DNA from: CAVTBX01 sp963733135
GTDB lineage: Bacteria > Actinomycetota > Thermoleophilia > Gaiellales > Gaiellaceae
Length of the DNA stretch: 64,000 nt
Direction of reading: 5' to 3'
Assembly (NCBI GenBank): GCA_963733135.1
Contig: CAVTBX010000004.1
Location: 62,001-126,000, forward strand
Part shown: in pieces, positions 30,566-39,279 of the stretch
How positions within the stretch are numbered: the first letter of the stretch is position 1
How the letters are laid out: each line of letters starts with the position of its first letter
Notes under the pieces: model-generated
Seen by the model: only the letters and a program-made list of their open reading frames with translations
What the model was told of the DNA's origin: nothing
Database searches by the model: none
Translations under genes and position numbers: made by a program

Positions 30566-32622
30566 GCCGCGACCTGCGGCCGCTCTTCGAGCCGGAGTCG
30601 GTGGCGATCCTCGGCGCGTCGAACGACCCCGCGAAATGGGGCCACTGGCTCGGACGGGGCGCTCTCAAGGGCGCTCACAGGCGCGAGGTCTACCTCGTGA
30701 ACCGAAACGGCGGCGAGATCCTCGGACGCGAGGCGTACCGATCCATGGCAGACCTCCCCAGCCCCGCCGAGCTCGTGATCCTCACGCTCCCGTCGACGGT
30801 CTTCGAGGACGCCGTCGACGCCTCGCTTGCCGCGGGCGCGAAAGCGATCGTCGCGATCAGCGCCGGCCTCGGCGAGATGGGCGTCGAGGGCAAGCGACGC
30901 GAGGAGACCGTGGTCGAGCGGGTGCGCGAGGCCGGGGCTGTGCTGCTCGGCCCGAACTGCCTCGGGGTGTTCGACGCGGCGGCCGACATCGACCTCGCCT
31001 CGAACTCGTTCCGGCCGGGCGAGATCGGCCTTATCTCCCAGAGCGGGAACCTGGCGATCGAGATCGGGCTCCTCGCGGGCGACATCGGGCTCGGGGTCTC
31101 CCGCTTCGCCTCGCTCGGAAACCAGGCCGATCTCGAGGTCGCCGAGCTCGTCAGCGGCTTCGCCGAGCACGACGGCACGCGGGTCATCGCGATCTACTGC
31201 GAGGACTTCCGGGACGGCCGAGCATTCGCGGAGGCCGCGCGGGCTGCCGGCGAGGCCGGCAAGCGGGTCGTCCTCATCACCGTAGGCGCCTCCGAGGCGA
31301 GCGCCGCCGCCGCGCGCTCCCACACGGGCGCGCTCGTCTCCGAGCTCGTTGCTGTCGAGGCCGCCTGCCGCGCCGCGGGAATCTTCCGGGTCGAGAGCCC
31401 GCGCGAGCTCGTCGACGTCGCGGCTGCCCTCCTCTCGGGCCAGACCGTTCGCGGACGGAGAGTCGCAGTCTGCGGAGACGGTGGTGGCCATGCTGTCCTC
31501 GCTTCCGACCTGTGCGTTCGAGCCGGCCTCGAGCTGCCGCGGTTCTCCGACGAGACCTCGGACGCGCTCGCGAAGGTGCTCCCGCCGACCGCCACGACCC
31601 GGAACCCGGTCGACTTCGCCGGCGGGGGCGAGCAGGACATCGGCTCGTTCGGGAAGGTCGTCTCGACGCTCCTGCGCTCGGGCGAGGCCGACACGGTGCT
31701 CCTCACCGGCTACTTCGGCGGCTACAACGAGTACTCCGAGGACTTCTCGGCCCAGGAGGTCGCGTCGTCCGAGGCGATGCTCGACGCGCTGGACGGCCCG
31801 GCTGCGCTCCTCGTGCACACGATGTACTGGGGCGCGCCCTGTGCGTGGCGGCTTCGCGAGGGAGGGATCCCGGTCTATCGCGATGTCGCCGCTGCCGTCG
31901 ACGCGCTCAGCCGCCTCGTGGAGAACGCGGCGGGAGCACGCCGTTCGATTCCCACGCTCCCTGAACCTGCCGCGCCGATCGAGGACACGGGCTACTTCGG
32001 GTCGCGCGAGCTGCTCGCTACTGCCGGCGTCCCGTTCGCGGAGGCGAGGCGCGTCACGGACTGGGACGAAACACAGGCCGCGGCCGGCGAGCTCGGCTAT
32101 CCGGTCGTCCTGAAGGCGCTCGGCACCCTCCACAAGTCCGACGCCGGCGGGGTCGCGGTCGGGCTCGCCGACGAAGCGGCGCTCGGCGACGCATTCGACG
32201 CGATGCGGGCTCAGCTCGACCCGCCGGAGCTCTCTGTGGAGGCCGGCGCGCCCGTGCTCGACGGGCTCGAGCTCATCGTCGGAGCACGCCGTGACCCGCG
32301 CTTCGGGCCGGTGCTGATGGTCGGCGCCGGGGGCCTCTACGCCGAGATCGTGCAGGACCTGGCCGTCGCGCTCGCGCCGGCCGCCGAGGACGAGGCGGCG
32401 GAGCTCCTGCGCAGGCTCCGCGTGGCGCCGCTCCTCGAGGGAGCTCGCGGCCGCCCTGCCCTCGACGTCGCCGCGGCCGCCGGAGTAGCCGCGGCGCTCT
32501 CGCGCGTTGCGGCAGAGCATCCCGAGATCGCCGAGATCGAGATCAACCCGCTCCTCGTCCTGCCCGAAGGCTGTGTCGGGCTGGACGCGAGGATCGTGAA
32601 GGGAGACACAGATGCTCGCTGA
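30562..32622 (+). CDS. acetyl/acyl-CoA synthetase, ADP-forming (fused alpha-beta)
   Basis: A 686-aa NDP-forming acyl-CoA ligase. Domain order: CoA-binding (LFEPESVAILGASNDPAKWG, about 1-130), succinyl-CoA-synthetase-like (LGPNCLGVF, IGLISQSGNLA, AAARSHTGALV with the phospho-His, to about 440), and ATP-grasp (GYPVVLKALGTLHKSDAGGV, GPVLMVGAGGLYAEIVQDL, IAEIEINPLLV). It interconverts acyl-CoA with acid and ATP. It sits between acyl-CoA dehydrogenase and a dienoyl-reductase-like SDR, so a branched or short acyl substrate is plausible. Confidence 0.92.
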   Translation: MSRDLRPLFEPESVAILGASNDPAKWGHWLGRGALKGAHRREVYLVNRNGGEILGREAYRSMADLPSPAELVILTLPSTVFEDAVDASLAAGAKAIVAISAGLGEMGVEGKRREETVVERVREAGAVLLGPNCLGVFDAAADIDLASNSFRPGEIGLISQSGNLAIEIGLLAGDIGLGVSRFASLGNQADLEVAELVSGFAEHDGTRVIAIYCEDFRDGRAFAEAARAAGEAGKRVVLITVGASEASAAAARSHTGALVSELVAVEAACRAAGIFRVESPRELVDVAAALLSGQTVRGRRVAVCGDGGGHAVLASDLCVRAGLELPRFSDETSDALAKVLPPTATTRNPVDFAGGGEQDIGSFGKVVSTLLRSGEADTVLLTGYFGGYNEYSEDFSAQEVASSEAMLDALDGPAALLVHTMYWGAPCAWRLREGGIPVYRDVAAAVDALSRLVENAAGARRSIPTLPEPAAPIEDTGYFGSRELLATAGVPFAEARRVTDWDETQAAAGELGYPVVLKALGTLHKSDAGGVAVGLADEAALGDAFDAMRAQLDPPELSVEAGAPVLDGLELIVGARRDPRFGPVLMVGAGGLYAEIVQDLAVALAPAAEDEAAELLRRLRVAPLLEGARGRPALDVAAAAGVAAALSRVAAEHPEIAEIEINPLLVLPEGCVGLDARIVKGDTDAR

Positions 32623-33427
32623 GGGAACGTTCGACGGCCGAGTCGCGATCGTGACGGGCGGCGGCTCAGGGATGGGCCGGGCGATGGCGCAGGAGTTCGC
32701 GCGCCTCGGCGCCTCAGTGGTCGTGGCGGGCCGGAGGCCGGAGCCGCTCGAGGAGACCGTCACGCTCCTCGAGGACGCCGGAGGGCGGGCTGCCGCGCAG
32801 CCGACCGACGTTCGCCAGCCGGACGAGGTCGAGGCGCTCGTAGCCGCCGCCGTCGAGCGATTCGGCCGCGTTGACGTGCTCGTCAACAACGCAGCCGGGA
32901 ACTTCGTCGTGAAGGCGGAAGACCTCTCCCCGAACGGCTGGCGGGCGGTCGTCTCGATCGTCCTCGACGGCGGCTTCCTGTGCACACGGGCGGCGGGGCG
33001 ACAGATGATCGAGCAGGGCGACGGCGGCGCGGTCGTCAGCGTCCTCGCGAGCTACGCCTGGACGGGTGGCCCGGGCACGGTGCACTCCGCAGCCGCAAAA
33101 GCCGGGCTCCTTGCCATGACGCGGACACTCGCGGTCGAGTGGGCACCACACGGGATCCGCCTCAACACGATCACCCCTGGCCCGACCGACACAGAGGGCG
33201 CCAGCGCGGCGCTCTGGCCGACGGAGGACGACCGAGCGCGGGTGGCCGCCACCGTTCCGCTCGGCCGGCTCGCAAGCGTCGAGGAGGTCGCGTGGTGGAC
33301 GACTGCCCTGTGCTCCTCGTACGCCGACTACCTCACCGGCGAGAACCTGACGCTCGACGGTGGCCACTGGCTGGAGCAGGAGGGTTATCTCCCTGCGCTC
33401 GAGAAAGCCGATCGGAGCCGAGCGTAA
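32612..33427 (+). CDS. SDR oxidoreductase, 2,4-dienoyl-CoA reductase-like
   Basis: A 271-aa short-chain dehydrogenase: VAIVTGGGSGMGRAMAQEFA (NADP loop), VDVLVNNAAGNFVVKAEDLS, then HSAAAKAGLLAMTRTLAVEW. The canonical Tyr of YxxxK is His/Ser here (VHSAAAK). Both NNAAGNF and SAAAK occur in 2,4-dienoyl-CoA reductases (DECR), which use another active-site arrangement, so that assignment is favoured over a generic alcohol dehydrogenase. It overlaps the upstream synthetase gene by 11 bp. Confidence 0.85.
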   Translation: MLAEGTFDGRVAIVTGGGSGMGRAMAQEFARLGASVVVAGRRPEPLEETVTLLEDAGGRAAAQPTDVRQPDEVEALVAAAVERFGRVDVLVNNAAGNFVVKAEDLSPNGWRAVVSIVLDGGFLCTRAAGRQMIEQGDGGAVVSVLASYAWTGGPGTVHSAAAKAGLLAMTRTLAVEWAPHGIRLNTITPGPTDTEGASAALWPTEDDRARVAATVPLGRLASVEEVAWWTTALCSSYADYLTGENLTLDGGHWLEQEGYLPALEKADRSRA

Positions 33428-33506
33428 GTCGGCACACATCTGAGCACCACCTGCGCGACTTCTCTCGATAGGCTCGGCGCAGGGGAGGAGGCTGGGAACG
33501 CCTTAG
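33428..33506 (-). repeat. CTAAGGCGTTCCC repeat, copy A
   Basis: On the minus strand it reads CTAAGGCGTTCCCAGCCTCC then TCCCCTGCGCCGAGCCTATC, nearly identical to 43816 onward and related to 62575 onward. It lies between convergent genes, and its end includes the TAA stop of the alpha/beta-hydrolase. Confidence 0.7.
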
Positions 33507-34418
33507 GCGCCAGGAGTCACCTCGCTTCGCAGGAACGCCCGGACGACTTCGAAGTAGCGGTCCGGTTCCTCGGCCCACGGTCGATGGGCGCTCCGCTCGA
33601 AGACCTCGAGTCTGGGCTGCGCGGCGGGCAACGCGGCGACGATCGCGTGCGCGACGCGCGGAGTCGTCACGCGATCGTGTCGCCCCGTGATCACGAGGGT
33701 CGGACCGCGGTATCGGATCGAACCCGGCGAGGGTCCCGCCGACTGTCCACTCGGGATCGTCGCCGACGAACGCGCGGTAGACGTCCTCCGCGAATTCCTC
33801 GCGAGGATCCTCGTCCTGTCTCAGCCGCGGGTGGCCCCACGGATCGGCCCGTTCGAGGTCGGGCAGCACCTGCTGAAGCGCGGCCTGGTACTCGGGCGCG
33901 AGCGACGTGACGCCTCGCCCCCGCAACCGGCCGAGCTCCGCCCACGCGGTCGGAAACTGATTGGCGAGCTCGCGGTTGACGTTGTCGATGTTGCTTTCCT
34001 GCCACGTCTGGGCCGAGAGCTGGCCGTTCGACAGAACCAAGTGCGTGAGCCGGTCGCGATACACAGCGGCGTACTCGAGCGCCGCCAGCCCGCCGAAGGA
34101 GATGCCGACGAGAGCGATCCGCTCGGCCCCGAGGTGGTCGCGCAGGCGCTCGATCGTCTCGGCGTAGAGCTGGATCGTGTACATCGCGGGGTCGGCGAGG
34201 CGATCCGACCGACCGGTTCCGAGCTGGTCGAAGTACACGACCGCGTTGGTCTCGGCCAGCCGCGAGAACCACGGGTGGTAGTGGACGTGAGCGGCCCCAG
34301 GCCCACCTGGAACCAGGAGCACGGGCGGACCGGAGCCCTCGACCTCGTAGTACACGGGGCCCTGCGAGAGCTCGAGGTACTTGCCGGTTCCGTGGACGTC
34401 CGGGCTGCGCGCCGTCAT
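33503..34418 (-). pseudogene. alpha/beta-hydrolase (proline iminopeptidase-like, S33), frameshifted
   Basis: The first about 235 codons (from ATG 34418) give an S33-type hydrolase: LLVPGGPGAAHVHYHPWF, VVYFDQLGTGRSDRLADP and nucleophile elbow VGISFGGLAALEYA. After TLAGFDP (about 33715-33722) the frame is lost. The conserved end (TLVITGRHDRVTTPRV with the catalytic Asp, FERSAHRPWAEEPDRY with the His, stop at 33503) continues in the next frame, as though one base had been inserted. It is either a recent inactivating mutation or a sequence error; the product would be about 304 aa if corrected. Confidence 0.85.
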
Positions 34419-34523
34419 GCGCGTGGAACGGTAAGGAACGCGCGGTCGCGACGGTCTTCGTCATCGTCATGGCTCGAGAAGGGACTCGAATCGCCGAGCG
34501 CCAGGTGTAGGAGTTTCACGAGA

Positions 34524-34715
34524 ATGGGAGAACAGGGCGGCATGGCAGCTGCTCTCCTCATCGCCTCGCTCGCCCTCCTCGTCGGCATGTTCAGCCAGCT
34601 CGCGCTCCTGTCTCGGCGGCATCGCACGGCTGACCGACAGCCCGAGCCCTCGGCCTCGGCAGGCACGCCCGCCTCCCGGGCTTTCGCGGTCGCCGACCGC
34701 GGCCCCGCGGCCTAG
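34524..34715 (+). CDS. small single-pass membrane protein
   Basis: A 63-aa protein with one hydrophobic helix (MAAALLIASLALLVGMFSQL) and a basic then Pro/Ser/Ala-rich tail. No family recognised. It begins at ATG 34524 or the second ATG at 34542. It lies between two minus-strand genes. Real coding status is moderately supported by the clean helix and the stop just before the neighbour's end. Confidence 0.5.
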   Translation: MGEQGGMAAALLIASLALLVGMFSQLALLSRRHRTADRQPEPSASAGTPASRAFAVADRGPAA

Positions 34716-34721
34716 AAGCTA

Positions 34722-35831
34722 TTAGCCGCGCCCGTTCGAGCTGGGCTCGCTCAGCGACTCGTAGACGAGCCGCTGGAAGTGCTGGATCAGGTGCTCGCTC
34801 GTCGTGAGCAGCCGGCCGTGCGGCACCATCCCCGAGTCGAGGCCGCGCTGCACCGACTCGACCAGCGCCATGTCCTCAGCGGCCACCTGTGCGCCGAACG
34901 ACATGATCTCCTGCGCCTCCTTCTCCGTCACGTCTTCGCCGAAGAAGTAGTCGCTGACGCCGACGACCTCGTGCGGCCCGACCGGAAGCCAGACATCGAA
35001 CGAGAGGTTCGGCGGGCCCGGGTCGACGTTCATCGTGAGGTTCGGCCAGAGCAGGTGGTACTGGGCGCGCTTGACCTCGCCCGTCGGGTAATCGAAGCCC
35101 GGCTCGCCGTCGCGCAACGGGCCGAACTGACTCGACACGAGCCCCTCGGAGCGGAGCAGGTACTCGTCGGGGTCGACATCGATGAGCTTCGAAAAGCTCG
35201 GGTGCGCCACCGGGCAGTGGTAGCACTCGAGATAGTTCTCGATCCCGACCTTCCAGTTCGTCGCGTGCGACCACTCCATGCGCTCCCGGAAGCGAAGCCT
35301 GTCGACGTCGACGCCGCCCTCGGCCAAGTGCTCCGGGATCCGCCCCAGTGACTCTGAGAGCGGAGCCGCCTCGGGATCGGGGTTCACGAACACGAACGGC
35401 CCCCAGACGTCGACCGCAACAGGGAGCAGCGAGTACGCCTCGGGGTCGAACCCAGGCTCGCGCTCCGAACGCGGAGCCGCCCTGAGGCAGCCGTCCAGCC
35501 CATACGTCCACGCGTGGTAGGGGCACTGGAGCGAGGCGCGTCTGCCCGTGCCCTGCGCCACGAGGTGGCCGCGATGGCGGCAGACGTTGACGAAGCCGCG
35601 CAGCTCGTCGCCGTCGCGCACGATCACGACGGGGATGTGGCCGGCCCGCGTCGCGACGAACGCTCCGGACTCGGAGAGCTGCTCCGTCCGGGCGGCGTAC
35701 TGCCACGTGCGGGCGAAGATGCGCTCGCGCTCCAGCTCGTGAATCTCGTGGTCGGAGCCGTACCAGGAGGCCGGGAGAGTGAGTCCCGCGTCGAGCGCCT
35801 CACCGATATCCGGTCCGATTACGGTTGCCAC
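34722..35831 (-). CDS. Rieske non-heme iron oxygenase, alpha subunit (choline/betaine/carnitine monooxygenase-like)
   Basis: A 369-aa ring-hydroxylating-oxygenase-type protein. Rieske cluster: FVNVCRHRGHLVAQG and LQCPYHAWTYGLDG. Mononuclear iron site: ENYLECYHCPVAHPSF gives H-x4-H, with the third carboxylate probably in VAAEDMALVESVQRGL. The opening TLPASWYGSDHEIHELERE and the overall length are like the oxygenases that hydroxylate N-methyl groups of betaines and choline rather than aromatic rings, but this is inference. The GTG at 35831 has GGAGG 9 nt upstream. Its reductase is not adjacent. Confidence 0.87.
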   Translation of the reverse strand: MATVIGPDIGEALDAGLTLPASWYGSDHEIHELERERIFARTWQYAARTEQLSESGAFVATRAGHIPVVIVRDGDELRGFVNVCRHRGHLVAQGTGRRASLQCPYHAWTYGLDGCLRAAPRSEREPGFDPEAYSLLPVAVDVWGPFVFVNPDPEAAPLSESLGRIPEHLAEGGVDVDRLRFRERMEWSHATNWKVGIENYLECYHCPVAHPSFSKLIDVDPDEYLLRSEGLVSSQFGPLRDGEPGFDYPTGEVKRAQYHLLWPNLTMNVDPGPPNLSFDVWLPVGPHEVVGVSDYFFGEDVTEKEAQEIMSFGAQVAAEDMALVESVQRGLDSGMVPHGRLLTTSEHLIQHFQRLVYESLSEPSSNGRG

Positions 35832-35929
35832 GATCGCTGCCTCCTGCTCGTTCGTCAGAGGGTTGCTGGACGGCTCTAAGCGTACAACGCGAAGTGGCTC
35901 AGACCCTCCTCCGCCCCGCCGTTTCCGGC

Positions 35930-37096
35930 TCAGGAATCGTACGGAGCGCGCCCGCGCTTGATGAGCCCACGCGCCACGATCACGCGCTGGATCTCGCTCG
36001 TCCCCTCCCAGATCCGGTCGACACGAAGCTCGCGGAAATGCCGCTCGGCCGCGTACTCCGTCATGTAGCCGCGACCACCGAAGATCTGCACGGCGCGATC
36101 TGCGATCCGGCCCGCAGCCTCCGAGGCGTACAGCTTCGCCATCGAGACCTTGCCGTGGACGATCTTCTCGTCCGGCTCCGAGTCGAACGCCTCGGCGGCG
36201 TGGTACGTGAGGAGGCGCGCGGCCAGCAGCTCCGTCAGCGAGTCGGCGAGCATGAACTGGACGGCCTGGAAGTCCGCGATCGGCGCCCCGAACGCCTCGC
36301 GCTCCTTCGCCCATTCCGTCGCCTCGTCGACCAACCGCTGCGAGGCGCCGCAGCACCGCGCCGCGATCATCAGGCGCTCGATCACGAACCAGCGCTTGGC
36401 GCCCTCGTTACCACCGCTCGGGACGCGGTTCGAATCGGGCACGCGGCAGTCCGTGAACCGAAGCTCAGGGTGCTGGTACAGGTACGGGTCGTGCATGAAC
36501 CGGGGCGTGCGCACTGTCTCGCAGCCCGGTGTGCCCTTCTCGACGAAGAAGAGCGCCTGCTCGTCGCCGTCCAGCGCGAGCACCAAGTAGTAGTCCGCCT
36601 TCTCGCCGCCCGTCACGAACCACTTCTCGCCGTTCAACAGCCACGCGTCGCCGTCACGGGTCGCGGTGGTCTCGATCGCCGAGACGTCCGAGCCAGCCCC
36701 GGGCTCCGTGATCGCCCAGGCCTCGTGGAGCTCGTGGCGGAAGACCGGCAGGACGAACCGCTCGATCTGCTCCGGGCTCGCGATCTCGAGGAGCTCAACC
36801 GGCGCGCGCTGCGCGACGAGGAAGCCGAGGCCGTTCGTCGCCTTTCCGGCCTCTTCCTCCAGAGCGACCATGGCCAGCATCGGCCACCCAGGCCCGCCGT
36901 GCTCGGCCGGGACGTTCAGGTTCGCAAAGCCCTCGGCGCGCGCCTTCTGCTTCAGGCGTTCGTACTCGTCGAGGTCGATGGAGCCGCGCTCGGCGATCCC
37001 GGCTTCGGCCGGGTAGATCTCCTCCTCGAGGAACCGGGCCGCGCGCGCCTTCAGCTCGGCGACCTCGGACGGTAGCGTCGGCACGGACGGGATCAC
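35930..37096 (-). CDS. acyl-CoA dehydrogenase
   Basis: A 388-aa flavoprotein: EAWAITEPGAGSDVSAIETT and WLLNGEKWFVTGGEKADYYL (FAD-binding signature), AKEREAFGAPIADFQAVQFM, VQIFGGRGYMTEYAAERHFR and RIWEGTSEIQRVIVARGLI. The Glu in WEGTSEIQ is in the position of the catalytic base in the medium-chain and isovaleryl groups. Start GTG 37096 overlaps the M20 gene stop (GTGA). It probably oxidises an acyl-CoA produced from the amide or amine substrates of the neighbouring genes. Confidence 0.92.
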   Translation of the reverse strand: MIPSVPTLPSEVAELKARAARFLEEEIYPAEAGIAERGSIDLDEYERLKQKARAEGFANLNVPAEHGGPGWPMLAMVALEEEAGKATNGLGFLVAQRAPVELLEIASPEQIERFVLPVFRHELHEAWAITEPGAGSDVSAIETTATRDGDAWLLNGEKWFVTGGEKADYYLVLALDGDEQALFFVEKGTPGCETVRTPRFMHDPYLYQHPELRFTDCRVPDSNRVPSGGNEGAKRWFVIERLMIAARCCGASQRLVDEATEWAKEREAFGAPIADFQAVQFMLADSLTELLAARLLTYHAAEAFDSEPDEKIVHGKVSMAKLYASEAAGRIADRAVQIFGGRGYMTEYAAERHFRELRVDRIWEGTSEIQRVIVARGLIKRGRAPYDS

Positions 37097-38406
37097 GCCG
37101 CCTCCCCGCAGAAGCGCAACGCCGCGAGCACAACCGCCTGCGCGCACGCGACGAGGTCGTCGACCGGCACGCACTCATCGATCGCGTGCGCGGTCTCGAA
37201 GCCGCCCGGGCCGAACCCGACGGAGGGCGTCCCTGCGAAGACCGTGAAGGTCGCACCGTCGTACCAGGAGTCGAGCCCAGCCAGCTTGCCGCTGCGCCCG
37301 ACGTCGTCCCTCGCCTCGCCGACGAGGCGCACGATCGGATCGTCCTCGGGGATTGACATCGACATGACGCCGGGCAGCCAGGTGAACGTCGGCGGGTTCT
37401 CGGCCAGCCAGTCGTCGGCCGCGGTCGCCTCGAGGACGGCCTGCTCCAGCTCGCGTCCGACCTCCGAGCCGAAGCCGCCGGAGTCGCCCTGCTGGGGGAG
37501 GAAGAGTGCGCCGCCGCTGATCCGGCAAGCCGCTGGATACGTGACGATCCATTCGCCGGCCTGGATCAGGGTCGGGACGACGTCGGGCGGCGAGAGGTAC
37601 GGATGCCGAAGCGACTCGTCCGCGCGCCAGCGCTCACGAAGCCCGCGGATCGCGTCGAGCACGAGCGTCGCCTTCTCGATCGCGTTGACGGCGCCGCCCT
37701 CTCGCCAGTGCGGCTGCTCGATCTCGGCGTGGCCCGGCCGGCCGGGCACCGTGATCTCCGCGTAGCACGAGCCGCGGCAGGCGACCCAGACGTCGAAGCC
37801 GGTCGGCTCGAGGACTATCCCGGCGTCGGCGCGGACTCCGTGCCTGGCGCAGGCCGTCGAGCCGGCGCCCGAGGACTCCTCGTCGGTGTTCGTGCAGACG
37901 ACCAGGTCGCCCGCGAGCCGGACGCCCTCCGAGGCCAGGGTCTCCGCCGCGATCGTCATCGCGGCGACGCCGCCCTTCATGTCGGAGGCACCCCGGCCGT
38001 AGAGCTTGCCGTCGCGGACCTCGGCGCGGTGCGGGTCGGAGGCCCACTGGTCGCGCGGCTCGGCCGAGACCGCGTCGATGTGCCCGTTCAGGAGCAGACT
38101 GCGGCCTGAGTCGCTGCCGGGGAAGCGCGCGGCGAGCTGCGGCCGGCCGGCAAAGTCGAGTCCCTCGGGACACAGCGGCTCGTCCGCGAGCTCGGCGGGA
38201 TCCGGCTCCCAGATCTCGACCTCGGCGCCGGCCGCGCAGAGCCGCGCGCCCAGATGCTCCTGGAGCGCGGCCTCGTCCCGGGCCGGGTCGCCGACGTTCC
38301 GCGCCGTCGTGTCGAAGCCGACGAGCTCGCTCGTGAGCGCGACCAGGTCGTCCCGCCGCGCGGCGATTGCGTCCACGACGGCCTGTTCTCGGTCGGTCAG
38401 AGCCAC
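37093..38406 (-). CDS. M20 family peptidase/deacylase (ArgE/DapE-like)
   Basis: A 437-aa di-zinc amidohydrolase. Metal-site motifs: LLLNGHIDAVSAE (His, Asp), YGRGASDMKGGVAAMTIA (Asp), VCTNTDEESSGAGSTA (Glu-Glu), VLEPTGFDVW (second-site acid) and the C-terminal GGFETAHAIDECVP His. The lid/dimerisation insert starts near RGSCYAEITVPGRPGHAE. It hydrolyses N-acyl amino acids or related amides. GTG start at 38406, with an AAGAT motif 6 nt upstream. It is first in an operon with the acyl-CoA dehydrogenase and divergent from the nitrilase gene. Confidence 0.92.
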   Translation of the reverse strand: MALTDREQAVVDAIAARRDDLVALTSELVGFDTTARNVGDPARDEAALQEHLGARLCAAGAEVEIWEPDPAELADEPLCPEGLDFAGRPQLAARFPGSDSGRSLLLNGHIDAVSAEPRDQWASDPHRAEVRDGKLYGRGASDMKGGVAAMTIAAETLASEGVRLAGDLVVCTNTDEESSGAGSTACARHGVRADAGIVLEPTGFDVWVACRGSCYAEITVPGRPGHAEIEQPHWREGGAVNAIEKATLVLDAIRGLRERWRADESLRHPYLSPPDVVPTLIQAGEWIVTYPAACRISGGALFLPQQGDSGGFGSEVGRELEQAVLEATAADDWLAENPPTFTWLPGVMSMSIPEDDPIVRLVGEARDDVGRSGKLAGLDSWYDGATFTVFAGTPSVGFGPGGFETAHAIDECVPVDDLVACAQAVVLAALRFCGEAA

Positions 38407-38415
38407 GCGGCGATC

Positions 38416-38444
38416 TTGACGGGTCGGGGCCCACCCGGTAAACC
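38416..38444 (+). promoter_or_regulatory. -35/-10 promoter (TTGACG-17-TAAACC) of the nitrilase-family gene
   Basis: TTGACG at 38416-38421, 17 nt, then TAAACC at 38439-38444, with the GTG start 7 nt on. One of the few leaderless-type sites with a recognisable -35 box. Confidence 0.6.
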
Positions 38445-38451
38445 CGCAACC

Positions 38452-39279
38452 GTGACCGACGTCGCCTGCGCCCAGCTCGCCCCCACCGTCGGCGACCTGG
38501 CCGGAAACCGGGAGCGGGCGCGTGAGGCCGTCCGCTCCGCGGCTGCGGCGGGCGCCGACCTCGTCGTCCTGCCGGAGCTCTGCACCTCCGGCTACGTCTT
38601 CGAGTCCTCGGAGGAGGCCCGGTCGACGGCGCTCGCTCCGGACGATGTCGCGTCCGACTGGAGCGGACACGGCGCCGTCGTCGTCGGAGGGTTCGCCGAG
38701 CGCGCGGAGGACGGGACGCTCTTCAACTCGGCCGCGGTCGTCGAGCCCGGCGGCGAGGTGCTCGCCGTCTATCGGAAGACGCACCTCTGGGATCGCGAGT
38801 CGCTCTTCTTCGAGCCCGGGCCGGAGTTTCCGCCAGTCGTCGAGAGCCCGCTCGGCCGGCTCGGCGTCTGCGTCTGCTACGACCTCTCGTTCCCGGAGGT
38901 ACCGCGCGGTCTCGCCCTCGCCGGCGCCGACCTGATCGCGATCCCGACGAACTTCCCGCAGGAGAACCAGGCCACGCCCGGCGGGCTGCCGGTCGAGCTC
39001 GCGATCACGATCGGGGCCGCCCACCTGAGCCGGGTCTTCGTCGCGGTGTGCGACCGTGCCGGCCGCGAGCGGGGCGTGGACTGGGTCGGCGCGACCGCGA
39101 TCGTCGACGAGCGCGGCCACGTTCTCGCCGGGCCGGTGGGCGACGGCGTGGAGACGATCTCGGCAGAGTGCGACCTCACGCGCGCCCGCAACAAGGCGTG
39201 GAATGAGCGCAACGACGCGTTCGGAGACCGGCGGCCCGAGCTCTACGGCCGAGCGGCGACCAGCTCGGCCGCGCGCTGA
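38452..39279 (+). CDS. carbon-nitrogen hydrolase (nitrilase superfamily)
   Basis: A 275-aa amidase-type hydrolase with the Glu-Lys-Cys triad: VVLPELCTSGYVF (Glu), VYRKTHLWDRE (Lys) and LGVCVCYDLSFPE (Cys). AAGADL and NSAAVVEPGGEVL are typical. It cleaves a linear amide or a carbamoyl group. It starts at GTG 38452 (VTDVACAQLAPTVGD), the family N-terminus; upstream in-frame codons lack homology. Its 3' end overlaps the convergent flavin oxidoreductase by 37 bp. Confidence 0.9.
   Translation: MTDVACAQLAPTVGDLAGNRERAREAVRSAAAAGADLVVLPELCTSGYVFESSEEARSTALAPDDVASDWSGHGAVVVGGFAERAEDGTLFNSAAVVEPGGEVLAVYRKTHLWDRESLFFEPGPEFPPVVESPLGRLGVCVCYDLSFPEVPRGLALAGADLIAIPTNFPQENQATPGGLPVELAITIGAAHLSRVFVAVCDRAGRERGVDWVGATAIVDERGHVLAGPVGDGVETISAECDLTRARNKAWNERNDAFGDRRPELYGRAATSSAAR

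Noticed and set aside
33503..34418. Programmed ribosomal frameshifting in the two hydrolase genes
   Set aside because: No slippery heptamer followed by a structured element is apparent at either break, and S33/TAP-type hydrolases are not known to need frameshifting.
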